Origin: Pseudoduganella namucuonensis
Lineage (GTDB): Bacteria > Pseudomonadota > Gammaproteobacteria > Burkholderiales > Burkholderiaceae_D
Length of the DNA stretch: 59,723 bases
Direction: 5' to 3'
NCBI RefSeq assembly: GCF_900116645.1
Contig: NZ_FPBO01000046.1
Location: 1 to 59,723 of the forward strand
Below the pieces are notes generated by a model. It was not told the DNA's origin. It made no database searches and saw only the letters and a list, made by a program, of their open reading frames with translations. A program made the translations under genes and the position numbers. Shown here one piece after another: positions 34,919-43,111 of the stretch; the first letter of the stretch is position 1; every line of letters begins with the position of its first letter.

Positions 34919-35161
34919 ATGGCACAGCACACAGCAGCATCCACCGCACCAACCAGCAAAACCCTCCCAGCCGACGGCATGAGCCGCTGGAGCCAAATTG
35001 CACAGTTCTCCCCATTCAGCCGCGAGAAGTTCCGCCAACTTGTGAACGCCGGCAAGGCGCCGCCAGCGGTGCGCTTGTCCGAGCGCTGCACCTGTTATTC
35101 CAACCGCGAATTGCATCGCTTCTTCGCTGATCCAGTGAATTATTCCGTCGAGGCCAAATAA
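34919..35161 (+). CDS. AlpA-like HTH regulator
   Basis: 80 residues. WSQIAQFSPFSREKFRQLVNAGKAPPAVRLSERCTCYSNRELHRFFADP fits the MerR/AlpA-type helix-turn-helix of satellite-element regulators and excisionases. Such proteins control the integrase and replication genes in P4-like elements. It follows the palindrome cluster, a plausible operator, and is one base from rha. Confidence 0.7.
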   Translation: MAQHTAASTAPTSKTLPADGMSRWSQIAQFSPFSREKFRQLVNAGKAPPAVRLSERCTCYSNRELHRFFADPVNYSVEAK

Positions 35162-35162
35162 A

Positions 35163-35867
35163 ATGGCCACGATAACCTCTCGCATGAATAAACGGCCCGG
35201 TAAGTGCAAGCCAGCGCCTGCGGCCGGTGCGCTCGTCCATATTCACCAGGGAAAACCCGTAACCGATTCGCTGGTAGTTGCTGCCGAGTTTCAGCGCCAG
35301 CATAAAAACGTGCTGAAATCGCTGGATGACTTGATTGCCGATGGCACGATCAACCGGCTTGATTTCAAGCCCGTTGAATATACCGACGCAAAAGGCGAAC
35401 GCCGCCGCATGATCGAGTTGACCGAGCGCGGCGCGCTGGTCGCAATGCCGTTTATTGGTGGTCGAAACTCACGGGCTGGCCAAGTACGGCTTGTCGATGC
35501 TTTCATGGCGCTGCGCGCCGAACTGGCCGGGCGCCATCTGGGTGACTGGTCCGGCTCACGCAAGAAGGTATCGACCAGCTATCAGGACATGTGCGATGCG
35601 CTGCACGAGGTCCGCGCCCAAGCTGGCAAGGTCACCAGCGCGCACCACTACGCCACCGAGGCCAAGCTTATCAACTGGGTGCTGTTCGGCCGCTTTGAAG
35701 CCGTCGAGCGCGACGACCTGGAGCAAGCCGACCTGGCGCTGATGGAGCGCGCCGAAGCCCGGAACGCAGTGTTGATCGCCATGGGGCGCAGCTACGACGA
35801 GCGCAAAGCGATGCTGCCTGGCTTCCTGGCATCCATCGGTGCCAAGCGCGGAAGGATCACCCAATGA
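35163..35867 (+). CDS. Phage regulatory protein, Rha family
   Basis: 234 residues. Rha domain about 25-115: GKPVTDSLVVAAEFQRQHKNVLKSLDDL, FKPVEYTDAKGERRRMIELTERGALVAMPFIGG. Rha-like proteins are lambdoid and satellite phage regulators, in phage P22 interfering with growth in IHF-deficient hosts (recalled). The C-terminal half (about 120-234) is an added helical domain. The stop overlaps the next start (ATGA). Confidence 0.85.
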   Translation: MATITSRMNKRPGKCKPAPAAGALVHIHQGKPVTDSLVVAAEFQRQHKNVLKSLDDLIADGTINRLDFKPVEYTDAKGERRRMIELTERGALVAMPFIGGRNSRAGQVRLVDAFMALRAELAGRHLGDWSGSRKKVSTSYQDMCDALHEVRAQAGKVTSAHHYATEAKLINWVLFGRFEAVERDDLEQADLALMERAEARNAVLIAMGRSYDERKAMLPGFLASIGAKRGRITQ

Positions 35868-36145
35868 CGGCCCGCACCGAAGCGCTGGCGCTGATCCTCC
35901 ACGCCATGCCGGGCAACGACTGCGCCGCCCAGCGCAACCGGATGCAGGCGGCCATGGAGCGCTTGGGCAGCGTCACCAGTTACGAGGGATCGCGGCACCT
36001 GGACTGTTACGACCCGAGGGCGCGTATCCATGAGCTGCGCCAGGCCGGCAAACGCATCAAGACCGTTATGCGCGACGAACCCACGGAAAACGGTGTGCTG
36101 CACCGTGTCGGCGTGTATCTGCTGGAAGGAAGCGATGATGCTTGA
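35864..36145 (+). CDS. Winged-helix-like small protein
   Basis: 93 residues. AMERLGSVTSYEGSRHLDCYDPRARIHELRQAGKRIKTVM matches the short phage winged-helix pattern (dinucleotide wing, 'PRARIHELR..G') found next to primases. Probably DNA-binding. Overlaps rha by four bases. Confidence 0.65.
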   Translation: MTARTEALALILHAMPGNDCAAQRNRMQAAMERLGSVTSYEGSRHLDCYDPRARIHELRQAGKRIKTVMRDEPTENGVLHRVGVYLLEGSDDA

Positions 36146-36470
36146 TCTTGCTCAACACGGTACTTGGCAACATGAGGCAACCTGCGGCGGCACAAAGCGC
36201 TTGACGGTGCGCCCGCTCCGGCCGGACAATGATCCTGTTCCCGAAAAAGAGGGAGCCAGGATTGGCGTCCTGCAACTACAAGGCGCGAAGCTTTCAATCA
36301 TTGACGGCTTTTTTTTCGCGCAACGCATTGGCTTTTCTCCTATGGAGGGCCGTGTGAGGGGGCAGCAATGCCCACTGGTTACTTGTGGCCAGCACGCCAA
36401 CCTTGCACGGTCTTCCACCCCGATTGGCGTCGGGATGGTTGATTTTCAAATCAATCACAAGGAGGCAATC
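36135..36470 (+). other. Open frame resembling phage Ash/Icd-type leader peptide
   Basis: The frame of the next gene is open from ATG 36135 and reads FFFAQRIGFSPMEGRVRGQQ and ANLARSSTPIGVGMVDFQIN before ATG 36471. The tail reminds of Ash or Icd-like (host cell-division inhibitor) proteins of P4-type satellites. It could be a separate or fused product; the strong AAGGAGG before 36471 shows that the downstream part is also translated alone. Low certainty. Confidence 0.35.
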
Positions 36471-36734
36471 ATGCCTGGCACCACCACACCCCAAATTTCC
36501 CCAGCCCTGTCCGTCGACCAGCTCATGGACGCCGCGTTCCACCCGCACCGCGACCCGCGCAGCATTGAGTACAAGAACGGCACCCGCGCCGCCCTGGCCT
36601 TCCGCATCGAGGGCAAGCGCATTGTCCGCCCATACGCCCCAGCCAGCGCCGCAGATGACGCATACGATGGAGGCCTGGCTGAGGGCCACGCTATCTGGCG
36701 CGCTGCCGTTGCAAAGATCGGCGGTGCAGCATGA
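36471..36734 (+). CDS. Small hypothetical element protein
   Basis: 87 residues from ATG 36471, preceded by AAGGAGG at ideal distance. SVDQLMDAAFHPHRDPRSIEYKNGTRAALAFRIEGKR and EGHAIWRAAVAKI. No family recognised. Its stop overlaps the next start by four bases. It may also be produced as the C-terminus of a longer frame from 36135. Confidence 0.65.
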   Translation: MPGTTTPQISPALSVDQLMDAAFHPHRDPRSIEYKNGTRAALAFRIEGKRIVRPYAPASAADDAYDGGLAEGHAIWRAAVAKIGGAA

Positions 36735-37093
36735 ACACCCAACAAATCACCTACGCGCAGCATCAGGTACAGCACGGCATTCCTGCGCTGGCCACCGCCG
36801 CGCCCATTGAGCAAGACCGCCTGACCGAAGCGCAGCTCATGCGCGAAGAAGTCGAGGCGCTGTGTTCGCACATGCTTTGGCTGCGCTCCTGGTGGCAGGC
36901 GCACGGCGACGGTATCCGCGCCGTCGAACGCCAGGCCGCCGCCAGCGTACATGACCACTTCATTGACGGCGCCATGTTCGCCCGAGGCATAGCCCGGGTG
37001 GCCGGCTTCGACATCGAGCAGGACCGCATCAGAAATTACACCTGGGGCCGCAACACGCAAACCATGCACATGGTCATGCGAGGTGCAGCATGA
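36731..37093 (+). CDS. Hypothetical element protein
   Basis: 120 residues, ATGA-coupled to both neighbours. Helical, with LMREEVEALCSHMLWLRSWWQAHGDG and a conserved-looking end. No signal, TM or known domain. Probably part of the replication/regulation cassette by position. Confidence 0.6.
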   Translation: MNTQQITYAQHQVQHGIPALATAAPIEQDRLTEAQLMREEVEALCSHMLWLRSWWQAHGDGIRAVERQAAASVHDHFIDGAMFARGIARVAGFDIEQDRIRNYTWGRNTQTMHMVMRGAA

Positions 37094-37500
37094 TCACCAC
37101 CAACCAGCCAGCCGAAACGGTGCTGGTCTACGCAGGCGGCAACCTGGGCCTTGGCTTCGACAATGTGGTGATCCAGGTGGAAACGCCATCTGGCCGGGCC
37201 GACATTCCGCTTGAGCTGGCGCTGCGCCACATCGATCTGTTTGCCGAACCTGGCCGCAGTCGCATCCTGGCGCAACTGGAGTATCAATTTGACCTCACTG
37301 GAGGGCGAAAATCTAGCGATGAATCGCGGAGCTGGGCCGTCTCCTTTGCTGGCGCCACGATTCCATTCAACACCCGTTCCGAGGCCAAGCGCTTCATTCG
37401 TGACGCCAAGAAGGACGTTGCCGACCAGCGCGGCGGAACATTCAACGCCGTGATCGTCCGCATACCGGCACATGACGCAGGAAAGGAGGCTATCCATTGA
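37090..37500 (+). CDS. Hypothetical element protein
   Basis: 136 residues, ATGA-coupled to the gene before and TTGA-coupled to the primase-helicase. Beta-rich start (ETVLVYAGGNLGLGFDNVVIQVETPSG) and a Lys/Arg-rich segment (RSEAKRFIRDAKKDVADQR). No family recognised. Confidence 0.6.
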   Translation: MITTNQPAETVLVYAGGNLGLGFDNVVIQVETPSGRADIPLELALRHIDLFAEPGRSRILAQLEYQFDLTGGRKSSDESRSWAVSFAGATIPFNTRSEAKRFIRDAKKDVADQRGGTFNAVIVRIPAHDAGKEAIH

Positions 37501-40349
37501 ACGCCTACTCAAACACCGAGCGCGGGCGGATCGCGTCCGCCTTGTCGCACATCCCGGCGCATGACCGCGACCTGTGGCTAAAAATGGGCATGGCAGTCAA
37601 ATCCGAGTTGCCGGACGATGAAGGCTTTGCCGTCTGGAGCGAATGGAGCCAGCAGGACGACAGCTATAAGGAAAACGATGCGCTGGCTGTGTGGCGCAGC
37701 ATCGACCCGCACGGCGGCGTCAGCATCGGCAGCGTGTTCCATGAAGCGATGGCGAACGGCTGGACGCACCAGGGCGAGGTGGCGGTGCCCAGCCCGGCGG
37801 CACTCGCGCAGCGCAAGGCCGAGCGCGCCAAGGCGGAAGTGACGCGCCAGGCCAAGGAAGCCAGGAAGCGCGCGGCGGCCATGGAAAAGGCGGCGGCCAT
37901 ATGGGCGGCGGCAATGCCGGCTGGGACCGACCATCCGTACCTGGTGCGCAAACAGGTGGCGCCGACCGATACCCTGCGCGAGCTGGCCGTCGACGCAGTG
38001 GCCGCCATCCTGGGCTATGTGCCGAAGTCGAGCGGCGAGCCGCTGGCCGGGCGCGTGCTGGTGGCGCCGGTCCATGCCGGTGACATGCTGACCACCTGCG
38101 AACTGATCGACGGCACCGGGCGCAAGTGCGCGCTCTACGGTGGCGCCAAGGCTGGCGGCTACTGGGCCGCGCAGTCGCTGCCCGATGGTGACGGTGCCGG
38201 GCTGGTGCTGTTCATCGCGGAAGGGGTGGCCACCACGCTGACGGTGCACATGGCCACCTGCCAGCCGTGCATAGCGGCCCTGTCGTCAAACAACCTGCTG
38301 GCCGTCACCAAGGCCATGCGCAAGCGCTATCCGGCCGCCCTGCTGGCGCTGGTGGCCGATCTGGTCAAAGCCACCGGCGAACCGGATCACCACGCAGCCA
38401 AGGCGGCGCAAGCGGTGGACGGGCTGCTGATCGTTCCCGACTTTGGCGACCAGCGGGCCGAGGGCGAAACCGACATCAACGACATGGCGGCCCGGTTCGG
38501 CCTGGATGTGGTGCGGGGGCACATTGAAATCGCGTTGAGCGTCCATGCGGCCACGCCGGACGCGCAGGAAGCGCCACAAGACGATATCGCCAGTGCGGAC
38601 ACCCCAGCGCCAGCGAAGGCAAAAGGCAAGCCCATGGAGCCTGATTCGGAGACGTGCAGCTATGCCGGTGGTACCTTCGATGTGTCGGGTCGTGGCGTGT
38701 TCTTCATTGGTACCGACAAGGACAACAACGAGTTGCCGCCGCGCTGGATATGTTCCCGCCTGGGTATCGTCGCCAAGACGCGGGATGCGAAAAGCGGTGA
38801 ATGGGGGCGCCTGCTGGAGTGGTGCGACGATGACAAGGTGCGGCACCAGTGGGCTATGCCGCTGGAGCTGCTGCAAAGCGACGGCACCGACATGCGCCGC
38901 GAGCTGGCGCGCATGGGCCTGACCATATCCCCGGTGAAGGCACAGCGCGACTTGCTGGCCGCCTTCGTTCAAGTGTGGCCGGTCAAATCCCGCGCCCGGT
39001 GCGTCGAGCGGCTGGGCTGGCATGGCGCGGTGTATGTGACCCCTGCGGAGTCCATTGGGCAGGACGCGGAAATCGTGGTGTTCCAGAACGCCCATGCCAT
39101 CGAACCGGCGTTTTCCGTGGCCGGCACGCTGGACGGGTGGCGCGCTTCCGTGGCGGCGCTGGCGGCTGGCAATTCGCGGCTGGTATTCACGCTGTCGGTG
39201 GCGTTCGCGGGCACCCTGGCCGATGTGGTGGGCGAAGATTCGGGCGGCTTCCACCTGCGCGGCGGTTCATCGTCGGGCAAGACAACCGCGCTCAAGGTGG
39301 CCGCCTCAGTGTGGGGCGATCCGAACACCTATCCCCGGCTGTGGCGCGCGACGGCCAACGGCCTGGAAGGGCTGGCGGCGCTGCACAATGATGGCTTGCT
39401 GATCCTGGATGAATTGAGCCAGGTAGACCCGAAGGAAGCAGGGGAAGCGGCCTATCTGCTGGCGAACGGGCAGGGCAAGGCGCGGGCGTCGCGCACCGGT
39501 ACCGCGCGCCAGGCGAGCCGCTGGCGCCTGTTGTTCCTGTCGGCCGGCGAAGAGTCGTTGACCGCCTTGATGGCGCGGGTGGGCAAGAAAGCCAACACCG
39601 GGCAGGAAATCCGCCTGGCCGATATCGACGCGGACGCCGGCGCCGGTATGGGGGCCTTCGAGACGCTGTACGACCAACCCAGCCCGGCGGCGCTGGCCCT
39701 GGCCGTCAAGGATGCCGCGATCCGCTGTCATGGCGCGGTGGGAGTGGCCTGGTTGCGCTGCATCGTGGCCGACCGCGCCACGCTGGCCGACGACATGGCG
39801 GACGGCATCAAGAGCTTTGTCGTGGAGGCAGTGCCCAAGGATGCCGCCGGCCAGGTGCTACGTGTGGCACGGCGCTTCGCCCTGGTGGCGATGGCGGGCG
39901 AGTTGGCAACGCACTACGGCCTGACCGGCTGGGGCAAGGGCGAAGCCATCGGCGCCGCGCGCAAGTGCTTTGCCGCTTGGCTCGACGCCTTTGGCGGCAT
40001 TGGCAACCGGGAGGAACGCAATGTGCTGTCACAGGTGCGGGCGTTCTTTGAGGCCCATGGGGCCAGCCGGTTCGAAGATATGACGGCCACCAGCGATCAG
40101 CGCATCATCAACCGGGCGGGCTTTTACCGCACGGGGGCCGATGGCGGGCGCGAGTTCCTGGTGCTGCCAGAGGCATTCAAGCGGGACGTATGTGCTGGCT
40201 TCGACACCCGAGCCGCTGTGCTGGCGCTGGTGGCTGCTGGCTGGCTCCAACCTGGCAATGACGGCAAGACCGCACAGAAACCACGTATCCCCGGCATCGG
40301 CCCAACCCGCTGCTATGTGTTCACGGCTCGCATGTGGGAGGGTGAATAG
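37497..40349 (+). CDS. Primase-helicase (PriCT-2, Toprim, DUF927)
   Basis: 950 residues from TTG 37497, chosen because AAAGGAGG precedes it and it overlaps the upstream stop. PriCT-2-like start (ALSHIPAHDRDLWLKMGMAVKSEL, AVWSEWSQQDDSYKENDALAVWRSI), a Toprim region (about 160-340: LAGRVLVAPVHAGDMLTTCELIDG, LVLFIAEGVATTLTVHMAT, LLIVPDFGDQ) and a DUF927 helicase (about 385-760) with Walker A GGSSSGKTT and Walker B LLILDELSQ. It should initiate and unwind replication of the excised element, acting at the GTGGGAC array just downstream. Confidence 0.88.
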   Translation: MNAYSNTERGRIASALSHIPAHDRDLWLKMGMAVKSELPDDEGFAVWSEWSQQDDSYKENDALAVWRSIDPHGGVSIGSVFHEAMANGWTHQGEVAVPSPAALAQRKAERAKAEVTRQAKEARKRAAAMEKAAAIWAAAMPAGTDHPYLVRKQVAPTDTLRELAVDAVAAILGYVPKSSGEPLAGRVLVAPVHAGDMLTTCELIDGTGRKCALYGGAKAGGYWAAQSLPDGDGAGLVLFIAEGVATTLTVHMATCQPCIAALSSNNLLAVTKAMRKRYPAALLALVADLVKATGEPDHHAAKAAQAVDGLLIVPDFGDQRAEGETDINDMAARFGLDVVRGHIEIALSVHAATPDAQEAPQDDIASADTPAPAKAKGKPMEPDSETCSYAGGTFDVSGRGVFFIGTDKDNNELPPRWICSRLGIVAKTRDAKSGEWGRLLEWCDDDKVRHQWAMPLELLQSDGTDMRRELARMGLTISPVKAQRDLLAAFVQVWPVKSRARCVERLGWHGAVYVTPAESIGQDAEIVVFQNAHAIEPAFSVAGTLDGWRASVAALAAGNSRLVFTLSVAFAGTLADVVGEDSGGFHLRGGSSSGKTTALKVAASVWGDPNTYPRLWRATANGLEGLAALHNDGLLILDELSQVDPKEAGEAAYLLANGQGKARASRTGTARQASRWRLLFLSAGEESLTALMARVGKKANTGQEIRLADIDADAGAGMGAFETLYDQPSPAALALAVKDAAIRCHGAVGVAWLRCIVADRATLADDMADGIKSFVVEAVPKDAAGQVLRVARRFALVAMAGELATHYGLTGWGKGEAIGAARKCFAAWLDAFGGIGNREERNVLSQVRAFFEAHGASRFEDMTATSDQRIINRAGFYRTGADGGREFLVLPEAFKRDVCAGFDTRAAVLALVAAGWLQPGNDGKTAQKPRIPGIGPTRCYVFTARMWEGE

Positions 40350-40392
40350 TGCGGCGCGACGTCTGAACTGAACTAGCTCTATGTAAAAACAG

Positions 40393-40602
40393 GTGGGACA
40401 AGTGGGACATGTGGGACGGCCAGCATTCATGCGGGTTTCAGCCGTCCCACCGGACAAAAAACGGTGGGACGCGGTGGGACAGACCGACGCAAAGCGCACC
40501 CGCGAGGTGAAAGTGTCCCACCTGTCCCACCTGATAAAAACGCGGTGGGACACCGCAAACCCGCATGGATACTCACTGTCCCACGCGTCCCACCTGTCCC
40601 AC
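40393..40602. other. Iteron array: 12 GTGGGAC heptamers, putative element replication origin
   Basis: GTGGGAC (F) starts at 40393, 40402, 40411, 40464, 40474 and 40545; GTCCCAC (R) at 40444, 40515, 40524, 40578, 40587 and 40596. The order FFFRFF RRFRRR is a mirror image of itself on the opposite strand, with 9-bp-spaced triplets at both ends, so the 210-bp block is a large interrupted palindrome. It fills the 339-base gap after the primase-helicase gene, where satellites often keep their origin. Confidence 0.85.
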
Positions 40603-40688
40603 CGCAAAACGTGTGGAACTGAAGCTAATTGAACAACAAAGTGCGGCGCGCTCACCAGCGCCAGCACCAACACGAAAGGGAACGACAC

Positions 40689-41069
40689 ATGATTGATGCA
40701 CTGATAGCCGGCCGCCTTCACGGCCACGCAGAGGAACGCACCGGGCAAGGCGGTTCCACCTTCGTTACCTGCAAGGTACGCACGGCCGCAGGCAACGGCG
40801 ATTCGATATTCTGCAACGTGATCGCCTTCAACGACGATGCGCGGCACGCGCTGCTGGCGCTGGGCGACGGCGACAGCGTGGCTATGTCCGGCGCCCTGAC
40901 GCCGAAAGTCTGGACCGACAAGCAGGGCAACGCGCATCCAGCGCTGGACCTGGTTGCCCATACAGTGCAAACCGCCTACCACGTCACCCGCAAGCGCAAG
41001 GCCATGCAAGGGGCGGGCAAGCCGGGCGACCAGGTACACGGCGCCGGCATCGATGACGATCTGCCCTGA
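40689..41069 (+). CDS. Single-stranded DNA-binding-like protein (OB fold)
   Basis: 126 residues from ATG 40689 (upstream extension rejected; it would run into the repeat array). MIDALIAGRLHGHAEERTGQGGSTFVTCKVRT, ILFCN-like IFCNVIAFND, ALGDGDSVAMSGALTPKVWTDKQGNAHPALDLVAHTVQTAYHV is the SSB/PriB OB-fold pattern without the acidic tip of housekeeping SSB. Likely covers single-stranded DNA during replication of the element. Confidence 0.8.
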   Translation: MIDALIAGRLHGHAEERTGQGGSTFVTCKVRTAAGNGDSIFCNVIAFNDDARHALLALGDGDSVAMSGALTPKVWTDKQGNAHPALDLVAHTVQTAYHVTRKRKAMQGAGKPGDQVHGAGIDDDLP

Positions 41070-41148
41070 CAACCCGGCCACCCATGCCACGGCCAGATCA
41101 TGGGCCGGCTTCGACAACCCACATGCCCGACCAAGGCGAAAGATCACC

Positions 41149-41466
41149 ATGACCACGCAACCCATGTTCACCCCGAACGGCGACGGCTACGACATCGCCC
41201 CCGCCGGCGTCCTGCTGCTGGCCGCCGACACTGCCTATGGCCCGCCGCACGAGACAACGCCGCAAGGTATGCGGAACGCCCGCACCCTGATGGATGGCAT
41301 CCTGGACGCTGCGCGCGCCGGCGGCTACACCCAAGGCGACATCCTGCGCACGCTGTTGGCACGCAACCAGCCCACGCGGCGCGTACAGGAGATGGCGCAG
41401 GCGGCGTGTGATACTGCTGGCGCCGCTGCCCTGACCTCCGTGTTTGAGCGTGCGCGGCTGGCATAG
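41149..41466 (+). CDS. Hypothetical element protein
   Basis: 105 residues from ATG 41149. Central helices (AARAGGYTQGDILRTLLARNQPTRRVQEMAQAACDTAGAAALTSVFERARLA) and an extended N-terminus. No known family; codon use matches its neighbours. 79 bases after ssb. Confidence 0.55.
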   Translation: MTTQPMFTPNGDGYDIAPAGVLLLAADTAYGPPHETTPQGMRNARTLMDGILDAARAGGYTQGDILRTLLARNQPTRRVQEMAQAACDTAGAAALTSVFERARLA

Positions 41467-41627
41467 CCATATTTGTTGCAAGCAACCGCAAGTGGGTGAC
41501 AAGCCACCCGTAATTCAAGGCCGCCCGGCAGGGCGAGCATTGACCGAGGCACCACCCTTGCGGGGATCAGCGCCAGCGCGCACCCGACCAGGCGGAACCT
41601 GGAACATCAAAGACGAAAGGCAACACC

Positions 41628-41873
41628 ATGACTCCAATCGAACGTATGGCCATCGCCCGCGCCGGCGCTGGTTCCGAAACGAAGCGCCAGGGCGACATTG
41701 ACCAGGTCCAATACCTGCACGACAAGGCCGCTCGCCTGGCCAGCGAGGCCGCAGCAGCCCAGCGCCAGCCGCCGAAGGTGGTCAAGCCAGCACCACCGGT
41801 GGAAAGTGAAGCGGCCCGCCAGGCGCGGCTTATTGCTGTGCTGAACGCTGCGCGCGGTGGTGGTGCAGGTTGA
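41628..41873 (+). CDS. Small hypothetical element protein
   Basis: 81 residues, mostly charged helix (YLHDKAARLASEAAAAQRQ...EAARQARLIAVLNAARGG). AAAGGCAA precedes the ATG. No family recognised. The 161-base gap upstream carries nothing identifiable. Confidence 0.5.
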   Translation: MTPIERMAIARAGAGSETKRQGDIDQVQYLHDKAARLASEAAAAQRQPPKVVKPAPPVESEAARQARLIAVLNAARGGGAG

Positions 41874-41899
41874 TCCGATTACTCACACGGCCGGGCCAG

Positions 41900-42181
41900 T
41901 CAGTCGCTGGCACGACCTTGATGGCCATCAGGATGAGAGCGCATCATTTGTGACCCGGTGATAGTGCCACTCAGCGAACCAATATTCGCACCACACGAGC
42001 ATGTTACTTTCCCTACCATTTGGGAGCACAAATCCCCGGTACATGCCAGGTGATAAGTGACCGTCCCTGCATGGCAGGGATGGAAGAACGGACAGCGATC
42101 AGCGTCCGTCCGTATATTGTTTTCGAGCGTCGCGGCCTCATCAGCGGTTGGTCGTTCGGTCCAGATAAATGCAATGTCCAT
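41900..42181 (-). CDS. Possible small Cys-rich protein, opposite strand
   Basis: 93 residues on the minus strand with AAGGAAACC directly before the ATG. Cys/His-rich centre: CPFFHPCHAG, CTGDLCSQMVGKVTCSCG, a possible zinc site. If real it is the only minus-strand gene in the element. The plus strand of 41874-42328 has only an unsupported upstream extension of the next gene. Moderate to low certainty. Confidence 0.4.
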   Translation of the reverse strand: MDIAFIWTERPTADEAATLENNIRTDADRCPFFHPCHAGTVTYHLACTGDLCSQMVGKVTCSCGANIGSLSGTITGSQMMRSHPDGHQGRASD

Positions 42182-42328
42182 GGTTTCCTTGTTGGTTATG
42201 GGCTGCGGGGTGCTGCCTCACCCTGCACTTTAAAGGCGTTTGGCAACATACTTAGAATTTACCTTTCGACCGCAATTGCAGCATTACCGGGCAACACGCA
42301 TGGGATTTTCCGCTCACCGGGATACGAA

Positions 42329-42634
42329 ATGAACAACGACCGAGAACTGATACACGCCGCGCTGCAATGGCACGCCACCCATACCCGTCGGATGGCCACC
42401 GGGGCCGAAAAGCGCCGGTTGGACAAGGAGATCAAGGCCGAAGGCTTTGGCGTGCTGTTCTCGCCGGCCAGGGAGCAGCAGGGAACTGCCGCGCTCCGGT
42501 TGACCGAACTCAAGCGCCGCGAATTGGCCGCATTACGCGTGCTGGCCAAGGCTTGCGCTAGGCAGCGGGGTCAGTTCGATCAGGCCGATGTGGTACTGGA
42601 TGGCGTCGTGACCTTGTTGCCGGCGGCCGACTGA
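42329..42634 (+). CDS. Hypothetical element protein
   Basis: 101 residues from ATG 42329 (MNNDRELIHAALQWHATHTRRMATGAEKRR); an open frame continues to 42020 but lacks coding character. Helical and basic, ending VVLDGVVTLLPAAD. No family recognised. The 231-base gap after it repeats short blocks (GTGCGCAG, GCGCAGTTT, ACGCC) twice. Confidence 0.55.
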   Translation: MNNDRELIHAALQWHATHTRRMATGAEKRRLDKEIKAEGFGVLFSPAREQQGTAALRLTELKRRELAALRVLAKACARQRGQFDQADVVLDGVVTLLPAAD

Positions 42635-42865
42635 GCGGTGATCGAAGCCCGCACCGCGCAAAATAGGTGCGCAGTTTCGAAACGCCCGACTATGCCAGAA
42701 ACCTTTATGTGGCGGGCTTCCTGGGCCTGCGGTCCGCCGCGTTTCTAAACTTTTGGTGCGCAGATAAGCGCGCAGTTTTTGGACGCCGCTTGGGGAATTA
42801 AACCGGATGTTACTATGTTGCGTGGCAACAACTTGGCACTCGCATAACCTACCTGGAGACGAAAC

Positions 42866-43111
42866 TTGAAAGTCAAAGAACTGATCGCGCAGCTCAACAA
42901 ACTTGATCCAAACCTTGAGGTTTATTGTTACGAAGATGGACCGGTCAGCATTGAGGGCGGCAATCCTGGCCCTTTCGATATTGTTGGAGTTACTGCGGAA
43001 ATGGTCACTGCGTCGCGGCATTCCCAGACCAGAAAGCCCATCCTCAAGTTTGAGGGCGACGTGCCAGGAGCATACCCACGGGCCATCATTGGGATAACCC
43101 CGGACTTTTAA
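42866..43111 (+). CDS. Small conserved-type protein of unknown function
   Basis: 81 residues from TTG 42866 with GGAGACGAAAC in front. MKVKELIAQLNKLDPNLEVYCYEDGPVS... is a pattern seen in many small bacterial and phage proteins ('VKELI..L...DP..EV'). Role unknown. Confidence 0.6.
   Translation: MKVKELIAQLNKLDPNLEVYCYEDGPVSIEGGNPGPFDIVGVTAEMVTASRHSQTRKPILKFEGDVPGAYPRAIIGITPDF

Noticed and set aside
40393..40602. CRISPR array
   Set aside because: Repeat units are only 7 bp, occur in both orientations with 9-10 bp steps and there are no cas genes.
42020..42328. Upstream extension of the 42329 gene
   Set aside because: No ribosome site, no coding character; the ATG at 42329 begins the plausible protein.
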